Positions 23,731 through 32,368 of a stretch of 64,000 bases of DNA are shown here, piece by piece (position 1 is the first letter of the stretch; the number at the start of each line of letters is the position of its first letter). Under the pieces are notes generated by a model that was not told the origin of the DNA, searched no databases, and was given only the letters and a program-made list of their open reading frames with translations. Made by a program: the position numbers and the translations under genes. Origin of the DNA: Mycobacterium sp. 852002-51163_SCH5372311. GTDB lineage: Bacteria; Actinomycetota; Actinomycetes; Mycobacteriales; Mycobacteriaceae. The stretch covers positions 62,001 to 126,000 of the forward strand of contig NZ_LZIJ01000171.1 in NCBI RefSeq assembly GCF_001667115.1, given 5' to 3'.

Positions 23731-24198
23731 TCAGGCGTCCCAACTGGTGAGGTCGCGGGTCGGGATGCCGTTGTCCGCGCAGTAGCGGGTATAGCGATCG
23801 ATGGACGTCTTGGGGTTTTCCTGCCAGAGGATCTTGTTGTCCTGATCGAGAAAGAGCAATTCCCCGACCATGTAGAAGAAAACCTCTGTGTCCTCGAAGC
23901 TTTCGGGAGTGTGTGAGGATCCCGCAACTTCGTAGAGGGTGTCGCCGGCACGCGAGATCCAACTGCTTTCCTTGTAGCGCCAGGCTCCGCTGACTGTGTG
24001 CGCCACGACAATGCCGGTATGGTAATGCGTCCCCAGTTCCACGTCGGCGGGAATCTTCATCGAGACGATGATCTCCGCACGCACCGGGTCGATCTTCCAG
24101 TATTTCAGGAAGACTCGGTCGCTGAGTGGCGTAAACGGTACCCACGGGTTATCGGCGCCGCTCATGTAATTGACGTCGAGCTCTTGCAGAGTTTCCAT
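23731..24198 (-). CDS. Cupin, 2,4'-dihydroxyacetophenone dioxygenase-like
   Basis: 155 residues, one cupin barrel. Metal ligands are suggested by LGTHYHTG (His58/His60) and the later SSHTPES. Overall it matches the cupin family of 2,4'-dihydroxyacetophenone dioxygenase (C-C bond cleavage with non-heme iron), with the characteristic C-terminal YTRYCADNGIP. ATG at 24198 has AGGAGAAGG upstream, excluding longer starts. It lies downstream of the PucR regulator on the same strand but 127 bp away, with a putative PucR site in the gap. The SDR on the other side of pucR carries the same site. An aromatic-ketone catabolic role is plausible, unproven. Confidence 0.82.
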   Translation of the reverse strand: METLQELDVNYMSGADNPWVPFTPLSDRVFLKYWKIDPVRAEIIVSMKIPADVELGTHYHTGIVVAHTVSGAWRYKESSWISRAGDTLYEVAGSSHTPESFEDTEVFFYMVGELLFLDQDNKILWQENPKTSIDRYTRYCADNGIPTRDLTSWDA

Positions 24199-24304
24199 GA
24201 ACCTTCTCCTCGTCTCGGTGTGGCCCACTAAGGGCTGGTCCCAGACGTTAGGAGAGGCGGTGGCGAATACGCTCGGGGCCCCGCAACAAAGTTGGGCCAT
24301 CCGC

Positions 24305-24320
24305 TTGTGCTGTGCGCACA
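24305..24320. promoter_or_regulatory. Putative PucR operator upstream of the cupin gene
   Basis: TTGTGCTG-TGC-GCACA, overlapping the perfect palindrome CTGTGCGCACAG (24310-24321). The same pattern TTGTGCTG-N3-GCACA occurs at 25627-25642 on the other side of the PucR gene. It is 107 bp upstream of the cupin start, immediately after the pucR stop codon. Confidence 0.55.
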
Positions 24321-24325
24321 GTTCC

Positions 24326-25606
24326 TCACCGCTGCGTCGTCAGCCCGCGCATCGCGGGTAACAGCGCTAGCGCGACCGACAGGTCGAGGGAATTGGTGTC
24401 GATCGGGCGGCCGAGAAGTTCTTCAGCCTGGTGGACCCGGTAGCTGACGGTGTTGGCATGCACCGTAAGCCGTTGCGCGGCTTTGGCGGGACTCCGGTTT
24501 TCCTCGAGATAGGCCGCGAGGGTGGTCGCGATCCGATACGTCCCTTCGTCATTGGCGGCCAACGGACCCAAGATGCGTTTGACGAACGCCACCGCATGCT
24601 CGCCGTCTGCGCTGGCGAGCGCCGCGACGGCGACATCGCGGTAGCGTGTCACCGCGGGGGCGCGGTCGCCGAGCAACAACGCCACCCGGTGAGCGTGCGA
24701 GGCCTCGAAGTGAGTGCGGCGAAAACCGCCCATCCCCCATCCAGGTTCACCGATGGCCACCGAAACGCCTTCCGGTAGAGAAGTTTTGCTGCAAATGTGC
24801 GCTACATCCAAGTCGTTGGTGGTAAACGGCTGTGGCCGGCTGAGCCAGGCCGCAATAGCGATGGCACCGGCTGGGTGGACCAAGTTGCTTTGTGCAGCGA
24901 CGGTACGCGTGAGCTGGGTCAGCGCCTCGGTAAGCGTTTGCGCGTCATGGTCGTCACGCGCCGTCTCCAGCCACGCGCTGACGCCGACATGATGGCGATT
25001 AATGTCGTAGCGTAACCGCTTCGACGCCCGCTGCGGGTCGTCTTCGCGTTCGGCGAGAATGTCGTCAACCGCCCCGGCGCGCGCAGCGGCGGCACCTCGC
25101 AGCCACGCCTCCCGTTCGGTTTCGTAGAGATGTTCAGCCTGAACCAGGAACGCGTCGCAATAGGCGAACAGCAAGTTGGTTGCCAAATCGAGCGCCCTGG
25201 GCTGCGCGGCCATCGGCGAGTTCGCGGTTATCCGCTCGAACAGCCATTGCCACGTGTGCTGCTGCCCCAGACGCACGGAACGAAGGAGCTCGTTGAGCGG
25301 AGTGTTCCGTTGCACGCCAGAGCGGGCGATGACGGCGGTTGGCGGCGCAATGTCGAATCGACGCGGGTCGTCGCCGATTTCGATGCACTGAGCGATTTGG
25401 CGGAGAATGGCTTCGACGCTGGCGAGCTGTTCGGCCACGGCCGACGCGTCGGGAACTATCTTCGGCAGCTCAGCCTGTAAGCGCTCGACTATGCGAACAG
25501 CCAATTGCGGTGCGCACGTTTGCAACTCAGCGGCGACGGGCTTCAGCACCTCGTTCCATGCATCGCGGGCGATCGGATCCTGCAGGGGTGGCCACCGGGG
25601 CTCCAT
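24326..25606 (-). CDS. PucR/CdaR-type transcriptional regulator
   Basis: 426 residues. The C-terminal 60 residues form the PucR HTH: TLAAYLEENRSPAKAAQRLTVHANTVSYRVHQAEELLGRPI. The middle has a GGDEF-like degenerate domain (about 260-350, including GEPGWGMGGFRRTHFEASHAHRVALLLG), and the N-terminal 200 residues are a helical sensor (LAVRIVERLQAELPKI, LNELLRSVRLGQQHTWQWL). These proteins regulate catabolic genes in response to small ligands. The divergent SDR and the downstream cupin both carry TTGTGCTG-N3-GCACA in front, making this a compact regulon. Confidence 0.92.
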   Translation of the reverse strand: MEPRWPPLQDPIARDAWNEVLKPVAAELQTCAPQLAVRIVERLQAELPKIVPDASAVAEQLASVEAILRQIAQCIEIGDDPRRFDIAPPTAVIARSGVQRNTPLNELLRSVRLGQQHTWQWLFERITANSPMAAQPRALDLATNLLFAYCDAFLVQAEHLYETEREAWLRGAAAARAGAVDDILAEREDDPQRASKRLRYDINRHHVGVSAWLETARDDHDAQTLTEALTQLTRTVAAQSNLVHPAGAIAIAAWLSRPQPFTTNDLDVAHICSKTSLPEGVSVAIGEPGWGMGGFRRTHFEASHAHRVALLLGDRAPAVTRYRDVAVAALASADGEHAVAFVKRILGPLAANDEGTYRIATTLAAYLEENRSPAKAAQRLTVHANTVSYRVHQAEELLGRPIDTNSLDLSVALALLPAMRGLTTQR

Positions 25607-25625
25607 GTCGGCAAAATCTAATCTG

Positions 25626-25644
25626 GTTGTGCTGCCGGCACAAC
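25626..25644. promoter_or_regulatory. Putative PucR operator between pucR-like gene and SDR
   Basis: GTTGTGC-N5-GCACAAC is a perfect 7-bp inverted repeat in the 71-bp divergent gap. Its core TTGTGCTG-CCG-GCACA matches the site at 24305-24320 at 13 of 16 positions. Probably bound by the adjacent PucR-type protein for autoregulation and SDR control. Confidence 0.6.
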
Positions 25645-25677
25645 GACCGCGGGCCCCCGACTGGAAGGACTAACGCC

Positions 25678-26505
25678 ATGTCCACCTGGCTCATCACAGG
25701 CTGCTCGACCGGACTCGGCCGCGCGCTGGCCGAAGCCGTGATCGACGCCGGCCACAACGCCGTCGTCACCGCCCGCGATGTCAACAAGGTGGCAGACCTA
25801 GCCGACAGCGAACCCGAGCGGGTGCTCGCCGTCGCACTGGACGTCACCAAACCCGATCAGATCACTGCCGCCGTGCAGCAGGCCGAAGACCGGTTCGGCA
25901 GCGTCGACGTGCTGGTCAACAATGCCGGGTACGGGTACCGGGCCGCGGTGGAAGAGGGGGACGACGCGCAGGTCCGCGAGTTGTTCGAGACGCACTTCTT
26001 CGGCACCGTCGCGATGATCAAGGCGGTCCTGCCCGGAATGCGGGCCCGCCGCAGCGGCGCCATAGTCAACATCTCGTCGATCGGCGTGCAGCTGACCCCG
26101 GTGGGATCCGGCTACTACTCGGCGGCCAAAGCCGCCGTCGAAAGCCTCAGCGGAGCCCTGTGCGGCGAGCTGGCGCCGCTCGGTATCTCGGTGATAGTCG
26201 TTGAGCCGGGCGCATTCCGGACCGACTTCGCCGGACGCTCGCTCATCGAGTCGCCGACGAGGATCGACGACTACGACGGCACCGCCGGAAAGCGGCGCAA
26301 AGAGAACGACATCATGCACGGAACTCAGTCCGGCGACCCCGCCAAGGCCGCCGCCGCGATCATCGGCGTGGCCGAGGCAACCGATCCGCCGTCATTCCTG
26401 CTGCTGGGACCCGACGCACTGATTGCCTACCGCTACATCGCCGATCGCCGTGCGAAAGAGATCACCAAATGGGAGGCGGTCACCACCGCCACCGACTTCG
26501 ACTGA
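25678..26505 (+). CDS. Short-chain dehydrogenase/reductase
   Basis: 275-residue classical SDR. WLITGCSTGLGRALAEAV is the NAD(P) loop, LVNNAGYGYRA follows strand 4, NISSIGVQLTPVGSGYYSAAKAAVESL carries the catalytic Ser/Tyr/Lys, and IVVEPGAFRTDFAG is the nicotinamide-binding loop. GGAAGG lies 8 bp before the ATG. Divergent from the PucR-type regulator with an operator between, so it is probably induced by the same ligand as the cupin gene. Substrate unknown. Confidence 0.92.
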   Translation: MSTWLITGCSTGLGRALAEAVIDAGHNAVVTARDVNKVADLADSEPERVLAVALDVTKPDQITAAVQQAEDRFGSVDVLVNNAGYGYRAAVEEGDDAQVRELFETHFFGTVAMIKAVLPGMRARRSGAIVNISSIGVQLTPVGSGYYSAAKAAVESLSGALCGELAPLGISVIVVEPGAFRTDFAGRSLIESPTRIDDYDGTAGKRRKENDIMHGTQSGDPAKAAAAIIGVAEATDPPSFLLLGPDALIAYRYIADRRAKEITKWEAVTTATDFD

Positions 26506-26590
26506 CACCAGGCAGACGCTTCCGTTGAGGGATTAACGCGCGCACCATGGAGGGGTCCGCGATCTCACAGGATCGAGAAGGGAGCGGGCG

Positions 26591-26833
26591 ATGAAGGCCC
26601 AGGTCGGCGATTTCCTCGTGGTCAAAGGCACGACCACGGAACGACACGATCAACATGCGGAAATCATCGAGGTGCGTTCGGAAGACGGTTCGCCGCCGTA
26701 CGTCGTGCGGTGGCTGGTGACCGGGCACGAGGCGACGGTGTACCCCGGCTCTGACGCGGTCGTCGTGACCGCCGCCGAACACACCGAGTCCGCGCGGCGT
26801 GCCGCGGCGCGGGCCGGGCACGGGCCGAAATAG
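26591..26833 (+). CDS. DUF1918 protein
   Basis: 80 residues spanning one DUF1918 domain: AQVGDFLVVKGTTTERHDQHAEIIEVRSEDGSPPYVVRW and the conserved GHEATVYPGSDAVVV. An SH3-like barrel is typical of the family, whose function is unknown. Good Shine-Dalgarno (GAAGGGAG). It stands alone between the SDR and the enoyl-CoA hydratase. Confidence 0.9.
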   Translation: MKAQVGDFLVVKGTTTERHDQHAEIIEVRSEDGSPPYVVRWLVTGHEATVYPGSDAVVVTAAEHTESARRAAARAGHGPK

Positions 26834-26894
26834 CGTCGCCTCGCCAGCGCCGAACCCACAGAACGGGACATCCCGGTAATCAATTCGCCCGGTC

Positions 26895-26911
26895 GGAGAA
26901 CACTATTCTCC
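26895..26911. promoter_or_regulatory. Inverted repeat upstream of the hydratase/dehydrogenase operon
   Basis: GGAGAA-CACTA-TTCTCC, a perfect 6-bp dyad, in an AT-rich tract 63 bp before the enoyl-CoA hydratase start. It is placed like an operator for the two-gene operon; the cognate regulator is not apparent. Confidence 0.35.
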
Positions 26912-26973
26912 TCAGACGAGAAACATATTACGATCGCTTCTGATCCATGGACGGCGATGCAAGGAGATCGGTC

Positions 26974-27750
26974 GTGTGGGACACAGTCGGTCTCGACCGA
27001 TCGCGCGACGGCGTCGCCATGCTGCAGCTCAACCGGCCAGAGCGTCTCAACGCCATCAACGAGGCGATGCAGGGCGAATTACGGTCAGCCTTAAGCGATT
27101 TGGCCGCCGATCGGTCGGTGCGTACCGTCGTCTTAACCGGCGCCGGCCGCGGCTTCTGCGCCGGCATCGACCTGCGCGATTTCGGAGCCAGTGCCCCGGA
27201 AGCCACCGCGCCCGCACTGGATCGGATGCGCTTCCAGGAGAGCATGGCGGCCCTCACCGAGGCCATCCGTCAGCTGCCGCAGCCCGTCATCGCCGCGGTC
27301 AACGGTCCGTGCGTCGGAGCCGGATTCGCGCTGTGTCTGGCATCAGATATCCGGATCTGTTCGGCGACAGCGTCTTTCGGCAACGCGGCCATCCTCCTCG
27401 GTCTCTCGGGCGCCGAGATGGGGATGAGCTATCACCTGCCCCGCATCGTCGGCACCAGCGTGGCCGCCGACTGGATGCTTACCGGCCGGACGGTATCGGC
27501 GCAGGAAGCCGATCGCCGTGGTCTGGTCAGCGAAATCGTCGAGCCCGACCGGTTGATCGACCGTGCGGTGGAGTTGGCGACGCTGGTCGCGGGTCTCGCT
27601 CCGCTGGGTGTGCAGCTGACCAAGCGGGCCCTGCAAGTCAACACCGACGCGGCCAGCCTGTCGTCCGCGCTGGAACTGGAGAACCGAAACCAAGTGCTCT
27701 CCCATGCTACCGACGACGCTGCCGGACGCCGCAAGAAGTGGTCTTCATGA
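26974..27750 (+). CDS. Enoyl-CoA hydratase/isomerase (crotonase family)
   Basis: 258 residues. LNRPERLNAINEAM, the oxyanion-hole segments GRGFCAGIDLRDFG and PVIAAVNGPCVGAGFALCLASDIRI, and GLSGAEMGMSYHLPRIVG are intact. Position 2 has GAEMGMS rather than the E-x-G/L-x-P of classical hydratases, so the second catalytic glutamate should be checked: the protein may be an isomerase or hydrolase of the crotonase fold. GTG at 26974 is preferred over an ATG 9 codons upstream because AAGGAG lies 7 bp before it. The acyl-CoA dehydrogenase starts 17 bp after the stop, forming an operon. Confidence 0.88.
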   Translation: MWDTVGLDRSRDGVAMLQLNRPERLNAINEAMQGELRSALSDLAADRSVRTVVLTGAGRGFCAGIDLRDFGASAPEATAPALDRMRFQESMAALTEAIRQLPQPVIAAVNGPCVGAGFALCLASDIRICSATASFGNAAILLGLSGAEMGMSYHLPRIVGTSVAADWMLTGRTVSAQEADRRGLVSEIVEPDRLIDRAVELATLVAGLAPLGVQLTKRALQVNTDAASLSSALELENRNQVLSHATDDAAGRRKKWSS

Positions 27751-27766
27751 TCAGAGAGGACGACAG

Positions 27767-29065
27767 ATGTCGTGGGATTTCTCCACTGACCCACAATGGG
27801 CGCAGCAGCTCGAGTGGGTGGAAGACTTCGTGCACACCGAATGCGAGCCGATCGACCTGATCGTCAAGGAATCTCACGACCTCGACGACCCGGTTCGCCA
27901 AGCCCTCATCCCGCCGCTGCAGGAGATCGTCAAAGAGCGTGGCCTATGGGCCACCCACCTCGGGCCGCATCTGGGTGGTCCCGGCTACGGCCAAGTGAAG
28001 CTGGCGCTGCTCAACGAGATTTTGGGCCGCTCGGAGTGCGCGCCCATCGTCTTCGGCTCGCAAGCACCAGATTCCGGCAACAGCGAAATCCTCGCCCACT
28101 ACGGCACACCCGAGCTCAAGGAGCGTTACCTCGAGCCGTTGCTGGACAACCGCATCGTGTCCTGCTTTTCGATGACCGAGCCGCAGGGCGGTGCGGACCC
28201 GAAAGTATTCCGCACCAACGCCGTTCAAGACGGCGACCACTGGATCATCAACGGCGAGAAGTGGTTCTCGTCGTTCGCCTCGATGGCCTCGTTCATCATC
28301 GTGATGGCCATGACCGACCCGGAGGCACCGCCGTATCAGCGCTACTCGATGTTCGTCGTGCCCGGAGACACCCCGGGTATCAACGTGTTGCGCAACGTCG
28401 GACTCGGGTATCAGCCACTCAGCGGCGGTGGCCGTGAGGGTTACGTCCGCTACGAGAACGTCCGGGTGCCAGACGATCACATGCTCGGTCCGCGCGGCGG
28501 GGCGTTCGTCGTCGCGCAAACCCGCCTGGGCGGCGGCCGAATTCACCACGCCATGCGGACGGTCGGGCTGGTACGGCGCATCTTCGACATGATCTGTGAG
28601 CGCGCGGTGTCGCGCTATACCCAGGGCGAGGTACTGGCCAACAAGCAACTGGTGCAGGAGATGGTCGCCGACTCCTGGATGGAGATCGAGGCCTTTCGCC
28701 TGCTGACCCTTCAAACAGCCTGGAAGATAGACCAATTCAACGACTACAAGGCGGTTCGTGCTGACATCTCGGCGGTGAAGGCGATGATGCAGAAGGTGCT
28801 GCACGACGTGTCGTCACGTGCGCTGCAACTGCACGGATCGCTGGGTACCACGCACGAAATGCCCTTTGTGCAGTACCTGGTGGAGTCGTTCGTACTCGGC
28901 CTGGCCGACGGTCCGACCGAGGTGCACAAGGTGACGCTGGCCCGCCTGCTGCTCAAAGACCGCCCCGCTGCGCCGGATCTGTTTCCCTCCGAACACCTCC
29001 TGCGGTTGCGCGAGGCTGCGGAAGCGAAGTTCGCCGACAAGCTGGCGGGCATTGCCCGGCAATAG
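27767..29065 (+). CDS. Acyl-CoA dehydrogenase
   Basis: 432-residue FAD acyl-CoA dehydrogenase. Signatures: CFSMTEPQGGADPKVFRTNA (substrate/FAD loop), WIINGEKWFSSFASMASF, and the C-terminal LQLHGSLGTTHEMPFVQYLVES. This subgroup (acyl-CoA dehydrogenase with N-terminal WVEDFVHTECEPID) is common in mycobacterial lipid loci. ATG at 27767 follows AGAGAGGA. With the crotonase-family enzyme upstream it would cover desaturation and hydration of an acyl-CoA. Convergent with the porin gene, 5 bp between stops. Confidence 0.92.
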   Translation: MSWDFSTDPQWAQQLEWVEDFVHTECEPIDLIVKESHDLDDPVRQALIPPLQEIVKERGLWATHLGPHLGGPGYGQVKLALLNEILGRSECAPIVFGSQAPDSGNSEILAHYGTPELKERYLEPLLDNRIVSCFSMTEPQGGADPKVFRTNAVQDGDHWIINGEKWFSSFASMASFIIVMAMTDPEAPPYQRYSMFVVPGDTPGINVLRNVGLGYQPLSGGGREGYVRYENVRVPDDHMLGPRGGAFVVAQTRLGGGRIHHAMRTVGLVRRIFDMICERAVSRYTQGEVLANKQLVQEMVADSWMEIEAFRLLTLQTAWKIDQFNDYKAVRADISAVKAMMQKVLHDVSSRALQLHGSLGTTHEMPFVQYLVESFVLGLADGPTEVHKVTLARLLLKDRPAAPDLFPSEHLLRLREAAEAKFADKLAGIARQ

Positions 29066-29070
29066 TCGGC

Positions 29071-29775
29071 TCAGACCGCCTTGGTGACACCGACATAGGA
29101 CAGCACCACGTCGGATTGATCGGTGATTCGAGTCAGCGTCGCATAGGAGCGAATGAACGACTGGCCCACACATCCGTCGATCTTGATGTGGAAGTTGGAG
29201 ATCATGACCCAGGGGTCGGGGCCCTTGAACTGTTTCTTGACCACCGGCACCGCGATCACGAGGCCGGGTTTCATGCCCACGGTCATCACACCGTTGACCG
29301 GCGTGGTGACAAACGGCAGCAGCGGCGGCAAGGTACCGGTGGTGTCGAATGTCGGCGTGACGCCCGGGGCGACGCCGGCGTTACCACCCATCGTGACACC
29401 GTTGGAGGTGCTCATGTCGATTCCACAGCCGATTTGGTAGCCCACCTCCAGCGAGCCCCGAGCCAATTCTGGTCCCCTCAGCGACGCGACGAATATTCCG
29501 CTGGACAGGTATTCCCGGGAAGATACCGCAGTTGTCAACGGCGCAACGGGAACCTGCATTTCATCCTTTGCTCCGAGCGCCAAGGTCCATCCGTCGGGAG
29601 TGTTGACGGTTGCCGGCGGGTTGGACGCCACTCGCCCGTCGGCCGGCAATGCCGCATCCGGGGGCGCGGGCGCAGAGTTGGGGTCAGCACCGGTGCAAGG
29701 CGCCGTTGCCACCGACATGACGAGGCAAACGGAGACAACCAGAGCACGACGAACGACCACGTGAATCGGCCTCAC
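29071..29775 (-). CDS. MspA-family outer membrane porin
   Basis: 234 residues. Signal peptide (RPIHVVVRRALVVSVCLVMSV, likely cleavage near the ATAPCTGA-D region) followed by the MspA beta-barrel domain: TPDGWTLALGAKDEMQVPVAPLTTAVSSREYLSSG, FVASLRGPELARGSLEVGYQIGCGIDMSTSNGV, and the C-terminal INFHIKIDGCVGQSFIRSYATL-like strand. Forms octameric mycomembrane channels for small hydrophilic solutes. The presence of MspA points to a non-tuberculosis mycobacterium. GTG at 29775 is chosen for the best signal peptide; GTG at 29760 is an alternative. Cysteines at both ends (IGCGID, DGCVG) may form a disulfide. Confidence 0.88.
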   Translation of the reverse strand: MRPIHVVVRRALVVSVCLVMSVATAPCTGADPNSAPAPPDAALPADGRVASNPPATVNTPDGWTLALGAKDEMQVPVAPLTTAVSSREYLSSGIFVASLRGPELARGSLEVGYQIGCGIDMSTSNGVTMGGNAGVAPGVTPTFDTTGTLPPLLPFVTTPVNGVMTVGMKPGLVIAVPVVKKQFKGPDPWVMISNFHIKIDGCVGQSFIRSYATLTRITDQSDVVLSYVGVTKAV

Positions 29776-29982
29776 GGCGCCACCGTATGCACTGTCCGAT
29801 TCGCGGCGCGAAATTTGCTGGCTAACAAACTGAAGTTGTTGCGCGTTCGTAATAGGTACGCGATATGTGTGCCGAATGCTTGGGACGGGCGGCCTTGCGT
29901 GCCTGGCCAGCAATCTTTCGTCACTCCGATTGCCGAGGCGTAGAATCGTGGCATTGATGCACGGCAAACGAAGAAGGCGACG

Positions 29983-30228
29983 ATGAAGTCTCGTGCGTGC
30001 GCTCGCGGACTGGTTGCCGGTGCGATCGGTCTGTTCACCTTCTTAGGCGGCACCGGCGTGGCGCGAGCCGACCCAGACATCGACCCTATGCCGGGCCCGG
30101 ATCCAATCGAGCAGCTGGTAGCGGAGACTCCGGCACTGGTGGTGGATACACAGGACGAAGGCGGTCCTGGACTGGACTGGGACGGTGTCGGAATGTATTG
30201 CCAGAACCTCTTCGTCCGCTGCCGGTGA
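29983..30228 (+). CDS. Small secreted protein
   Basis: 81 residues with a clear signal peptide (KSRACARGLVAGAIGLFTFLGG, cleavage after ARA at about 30) and a 50-residue mature part rich in Pro/Asp (DPDIDPMPGPDPIEQLV) ending in MYCQNLFVRCR with two cysteines. No family assigned, though short Pro/Asp-rich exported proteins of this kind are frequent in mycobacteria. AAGAAGG precedes the ATG. Divergent from the porin gene. Confidence 0.78.
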   Translation: MKSRACARGLVAGAIGLFTFLGGTGVARADPDIDPMPGPDPIEQLVAETPALVVDTQDEGGPGLDWDGVGMYCQNLFVRCR

Positions 30229-30238
30229 GTCGCCGATC

Positions 30239-31036
30239 TCATCCGTTCGGTTTCGACCAGCCCACTTCGGCAAGGAACGACTGGGTGTGCGCGATGCGCC
30301 CGGTCATCGTCTTCGGATCACAGGTGCACAACCGCAGAGCGGTCTCGGTGATCAGTTCGATGTCTTCGGTGTCGGTCTTGGCCAGATCGAGGGTGCCCGC
30401 CCCGGGAGTGGCTACCGGATTCGACGGCGCGGCGGCGTTGACCGCGATCCCGTCGTCGTAGAGTTCGGCGGCAAGGCTTTTCGTCAAGCGGTTGAGTGCC
30501 GCTTTGGCCGTTCCGTAAATGCCGAACCCGGCGGTGCGGTCGAAGTCGGAGAACGGTGGCCCCGGCGGCAGATCGCCACCCACGGAGGTGACGTTCAGAA
30601 TCCAGCCCCGGCCGCGGTCGCGCATCTTCGGAATCGCCAACTGGATCAAGTGCAATGGCCCGAAAAGATGCATCTCCATCATCAGCCGGACACGCCGGTC
30701 CGGGAACTCGTCAAGCGGACGCAGGAATGTCACTGCGGCGTTGTTGACCAGAATGTCGGGGGCGCCGACTGCGTTGACCACTTCGGCGAAAAGCCTTTCA
30801 CGCTCTTCGGCCTTGGATAGGTCCGCCTGGATGGCGACGGCCCGGCCGCCGGCGGCGGTGATCTCGTCGACGGTCTGCTGCAGGGAACCCTGATATTTGG
30901 GATCGGGGTCCAGGGTGCGTGCGGTCAGTGCCACCGTGGCGCCGCGTGCGGCAAGCCGCGCCGCGATCGCCTTGCCCAGCCCGCGACTGCTTCCGGTGAC
31001 CAGTGCCACCTTCCCGTCACACCGATCGTCACTCAA
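30239..31036 (-). CDS. Short-chain dehydrogenase/reductase
   Basis: 265 residues. KVALVTGSSRGLGKAIAARLAARG (cofactor loop), ILVNNAAVTF, the catalytic NVTSVGGDLPPG...YGTAKAALNRL and AVNAAAPSNPVATPG. The TTG start is supported by AAGGAGG 7 bp upstream. The insertion LDPDPKYQGSLQQTVDEI after strand 2 is typical of the 3-oxoacyl-reductase-like mycobacterial SDRs acting on larger lipids. Upstream lies a DoxX gene on the same strand, 59 bp away. Confidence 0.9.
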   Translation of the reverse strand: MSDDRCDGKVALVTGSSRGLGKAIAARLAARGATVALTARTLDPDPKYQGSLQQTVDEITAAGGRAVAIQADLSKAEERERLFAEVVNAVGAPDILVNNAAVTFLRPLDEFPDRRVRLMMEMHLFGPLHLIQLAIPKMRDRGRGWILNVTSVGGDLPPGPPFSDFDRTAGFGIYGTAKAALNRLTKSLAAELYDDGIAVNAAAPSNPVATPGAGTLDLAKTDTEDIELITETALRLCTCDPKTMTGRIAHTQSFLAEVGWSKPNG

Positions 31037-31095
31037 CGTCTGGCCTCCTTGTCAGCGGATGGATTCCCTAAGGCATTGCGAAGCAAGGAGTTTCG

Positions 31096-31530
31096 TCAGG
31101 CTCGCAACGTTTTCCGGGTGCGCACCATATCGATCGAATAAGCGCCCGGACCGATGAAGACCAGCAAAAAGAAACCGAAGCAGAAGAGTATCGCCAATGC
31201 CCCGCCATTGCCGCCCGGCGGATCACCGATCGGCCACAGCGCCCGAGGTTGATGAATCCAGAAGTAGGCGACCGCCATTTGTCCCGAGGCAATGAACGCG
31301 GCCGCCCGGGTGAACAAGCCGCCCGCGATCAGAAGGCCAGTGATCAGTTCGATCAGTCCGGCATACCATCCCGGCCAGGATCCGACTTCGATTGCATACG
31401 GAGGCGGCACGGGCCAGTCGAAGATGATGTTCGAGCCGTATCCGGCGAACAGCAGGCCGTAGACAAATCGGAACAGGCTGATCACGGCCGGTGTGTAGCG
31501 GGCTACGCGTGGTGTCAGAGTTTTGATCAC
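31096..31530 (-). CDS. DoxX-family membrane protein
   Basis: 144 residues with four transmembrane segments (VISLFRFVYGLLFAGYGSNI, WYAGLIELITGLLIAGGLF, AAAFIASGQMAVAYFWI, GGALAILFCFGFFLLVF). The RFVYGLLFAGYG motif and the intracellular GLFTRAAAF loop are typical of DoxX/TQO small subunit-like proteins. In mycobacteria a DoxX protein partners with SseA and SodA in oxidative-stress defence; whether this paralogue does is unknown. GTG start. Confidence 0.88.
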   Translation of the reverse strand: MIKTLTPRVARYTPAVISLFRFVYGLLFAGYGSNIIFDWPVPPPYAIEVGSWPGWYAGLIELITGLLIAGGLFTRAAAFIASGQMAVAYFWIHQPRALWPIGDPPGGNGGALAILFCFGFFLLVFIGPGAYSIDMVRTRKTLRA

Positions 31531-31660
31531 GATCCAACTTTAAGGGCTGCGAAATACCCGGATCCGGTGCGGCTATTCCGTACACTCTTGCCAACTTTCG
31601 GGCAGCAACCCCCTCCCCGGGCAGGCGGTCCGCCACAGCGCGCTTGGATGAGGACACACC

Positions 31661-32368
31661 ATGATGGGCACCGGCATCAGGACCGCGGGCCTCGCGATCG
31701 CCACAGCGCTGGGACTGGGTTTGGCGCCGGGCACAGCCCACGCCGGGCCCTACTCGCCGAGCCCAGCGGAAGCCAGGGGCACGCTCTACGGCGATCCCGC
31801 AGCGGCCGCCCGGTTCTGGCGGCACCAGGAGTACGACGACGACTGCGTGCCGATGGCGGTCGCCGACGTGGTGGGTCAGCTGACTGGCGACCAACCGACC
31901 GAGGAGGCGATTGTCGCCGTCGCGCACTCGTCTCCCAGCACGGTGCACAAGGGACCGATGTATACCAAGCCCACGAAAAACCGGCCCGCGCAAGGCACTT
32001 CGTTTGCCGATGAACCGGCGCTGCTTGCCCACTACGGCATCCACGCCGTGAACTCCTACATGAACGACGGCCCGAAGGGCGGTGCTCCCACGGGGATGGA
32101 TGTGCTCGAACAGGCCCTGGCCAAGGGCCGCAAGGTGATCGTCGCAGTCAACGCCGAACTCATCTGGGGCAGGCCCGTGCAGACCAAGACCCGCAGCGGC
32201 GCGCCCGACGCCAACCATGCCGTCGTGGTGACCGGCATCGACATCGCGGCGGGCACTGTGCACCTCAACGACAGCGGCAGCGTCACGGGCCGCGATGAGC
32301 AGGTACCCATCGACGTCTTCGCCCGATCATGGGCCAGCAGCGGCGACCAGATGACAGTCACCGACTGA
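31661..32368 (+). CDS. Secreted C39-like cysteine peptidase family protein
   Basis: 235 residues. Signal peptide (GLAIATALGLGLAPGTAHA, cleavage after AHA at about 28), then a papain-like C39 domain: nucleophile DDDCVPMAVADVVGQLTG (Cys62), base PDANHAVVVTGID (His186), third residue HLNDSG (Asn203/Asp204). The family includes bacteriocin-processing peptidases and secreted peptidase_C39_2 proteins of actinobacteria; this one has no transporter. Acts outside the membrane. Its last 11 bp overlap the remains of the alpha/beta-hydrolase pseudogene on the other strand. Confidence 0.85.
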   Translation: MMGTGIRTAGLAIATALGLGLAPGTAHAGPYSPSPAEARGTLYGDPAAAARFWRHQEYDDDCVPMAVADVVGQLTGDQPTEEAIVAVAHSSPSTVHKGPMYTKPTKNRPAQGTSFADEPALLAHYGIHAVNSYMNDGPKGGAPTGMDVLEQALAKGRKVIVAVNAELIWGRPVQTKTRSGAPDANHAVVVTGIDIAAGTVHLNDSGSVTGRDEQVPIDVFARSWASSGDQMTVTD

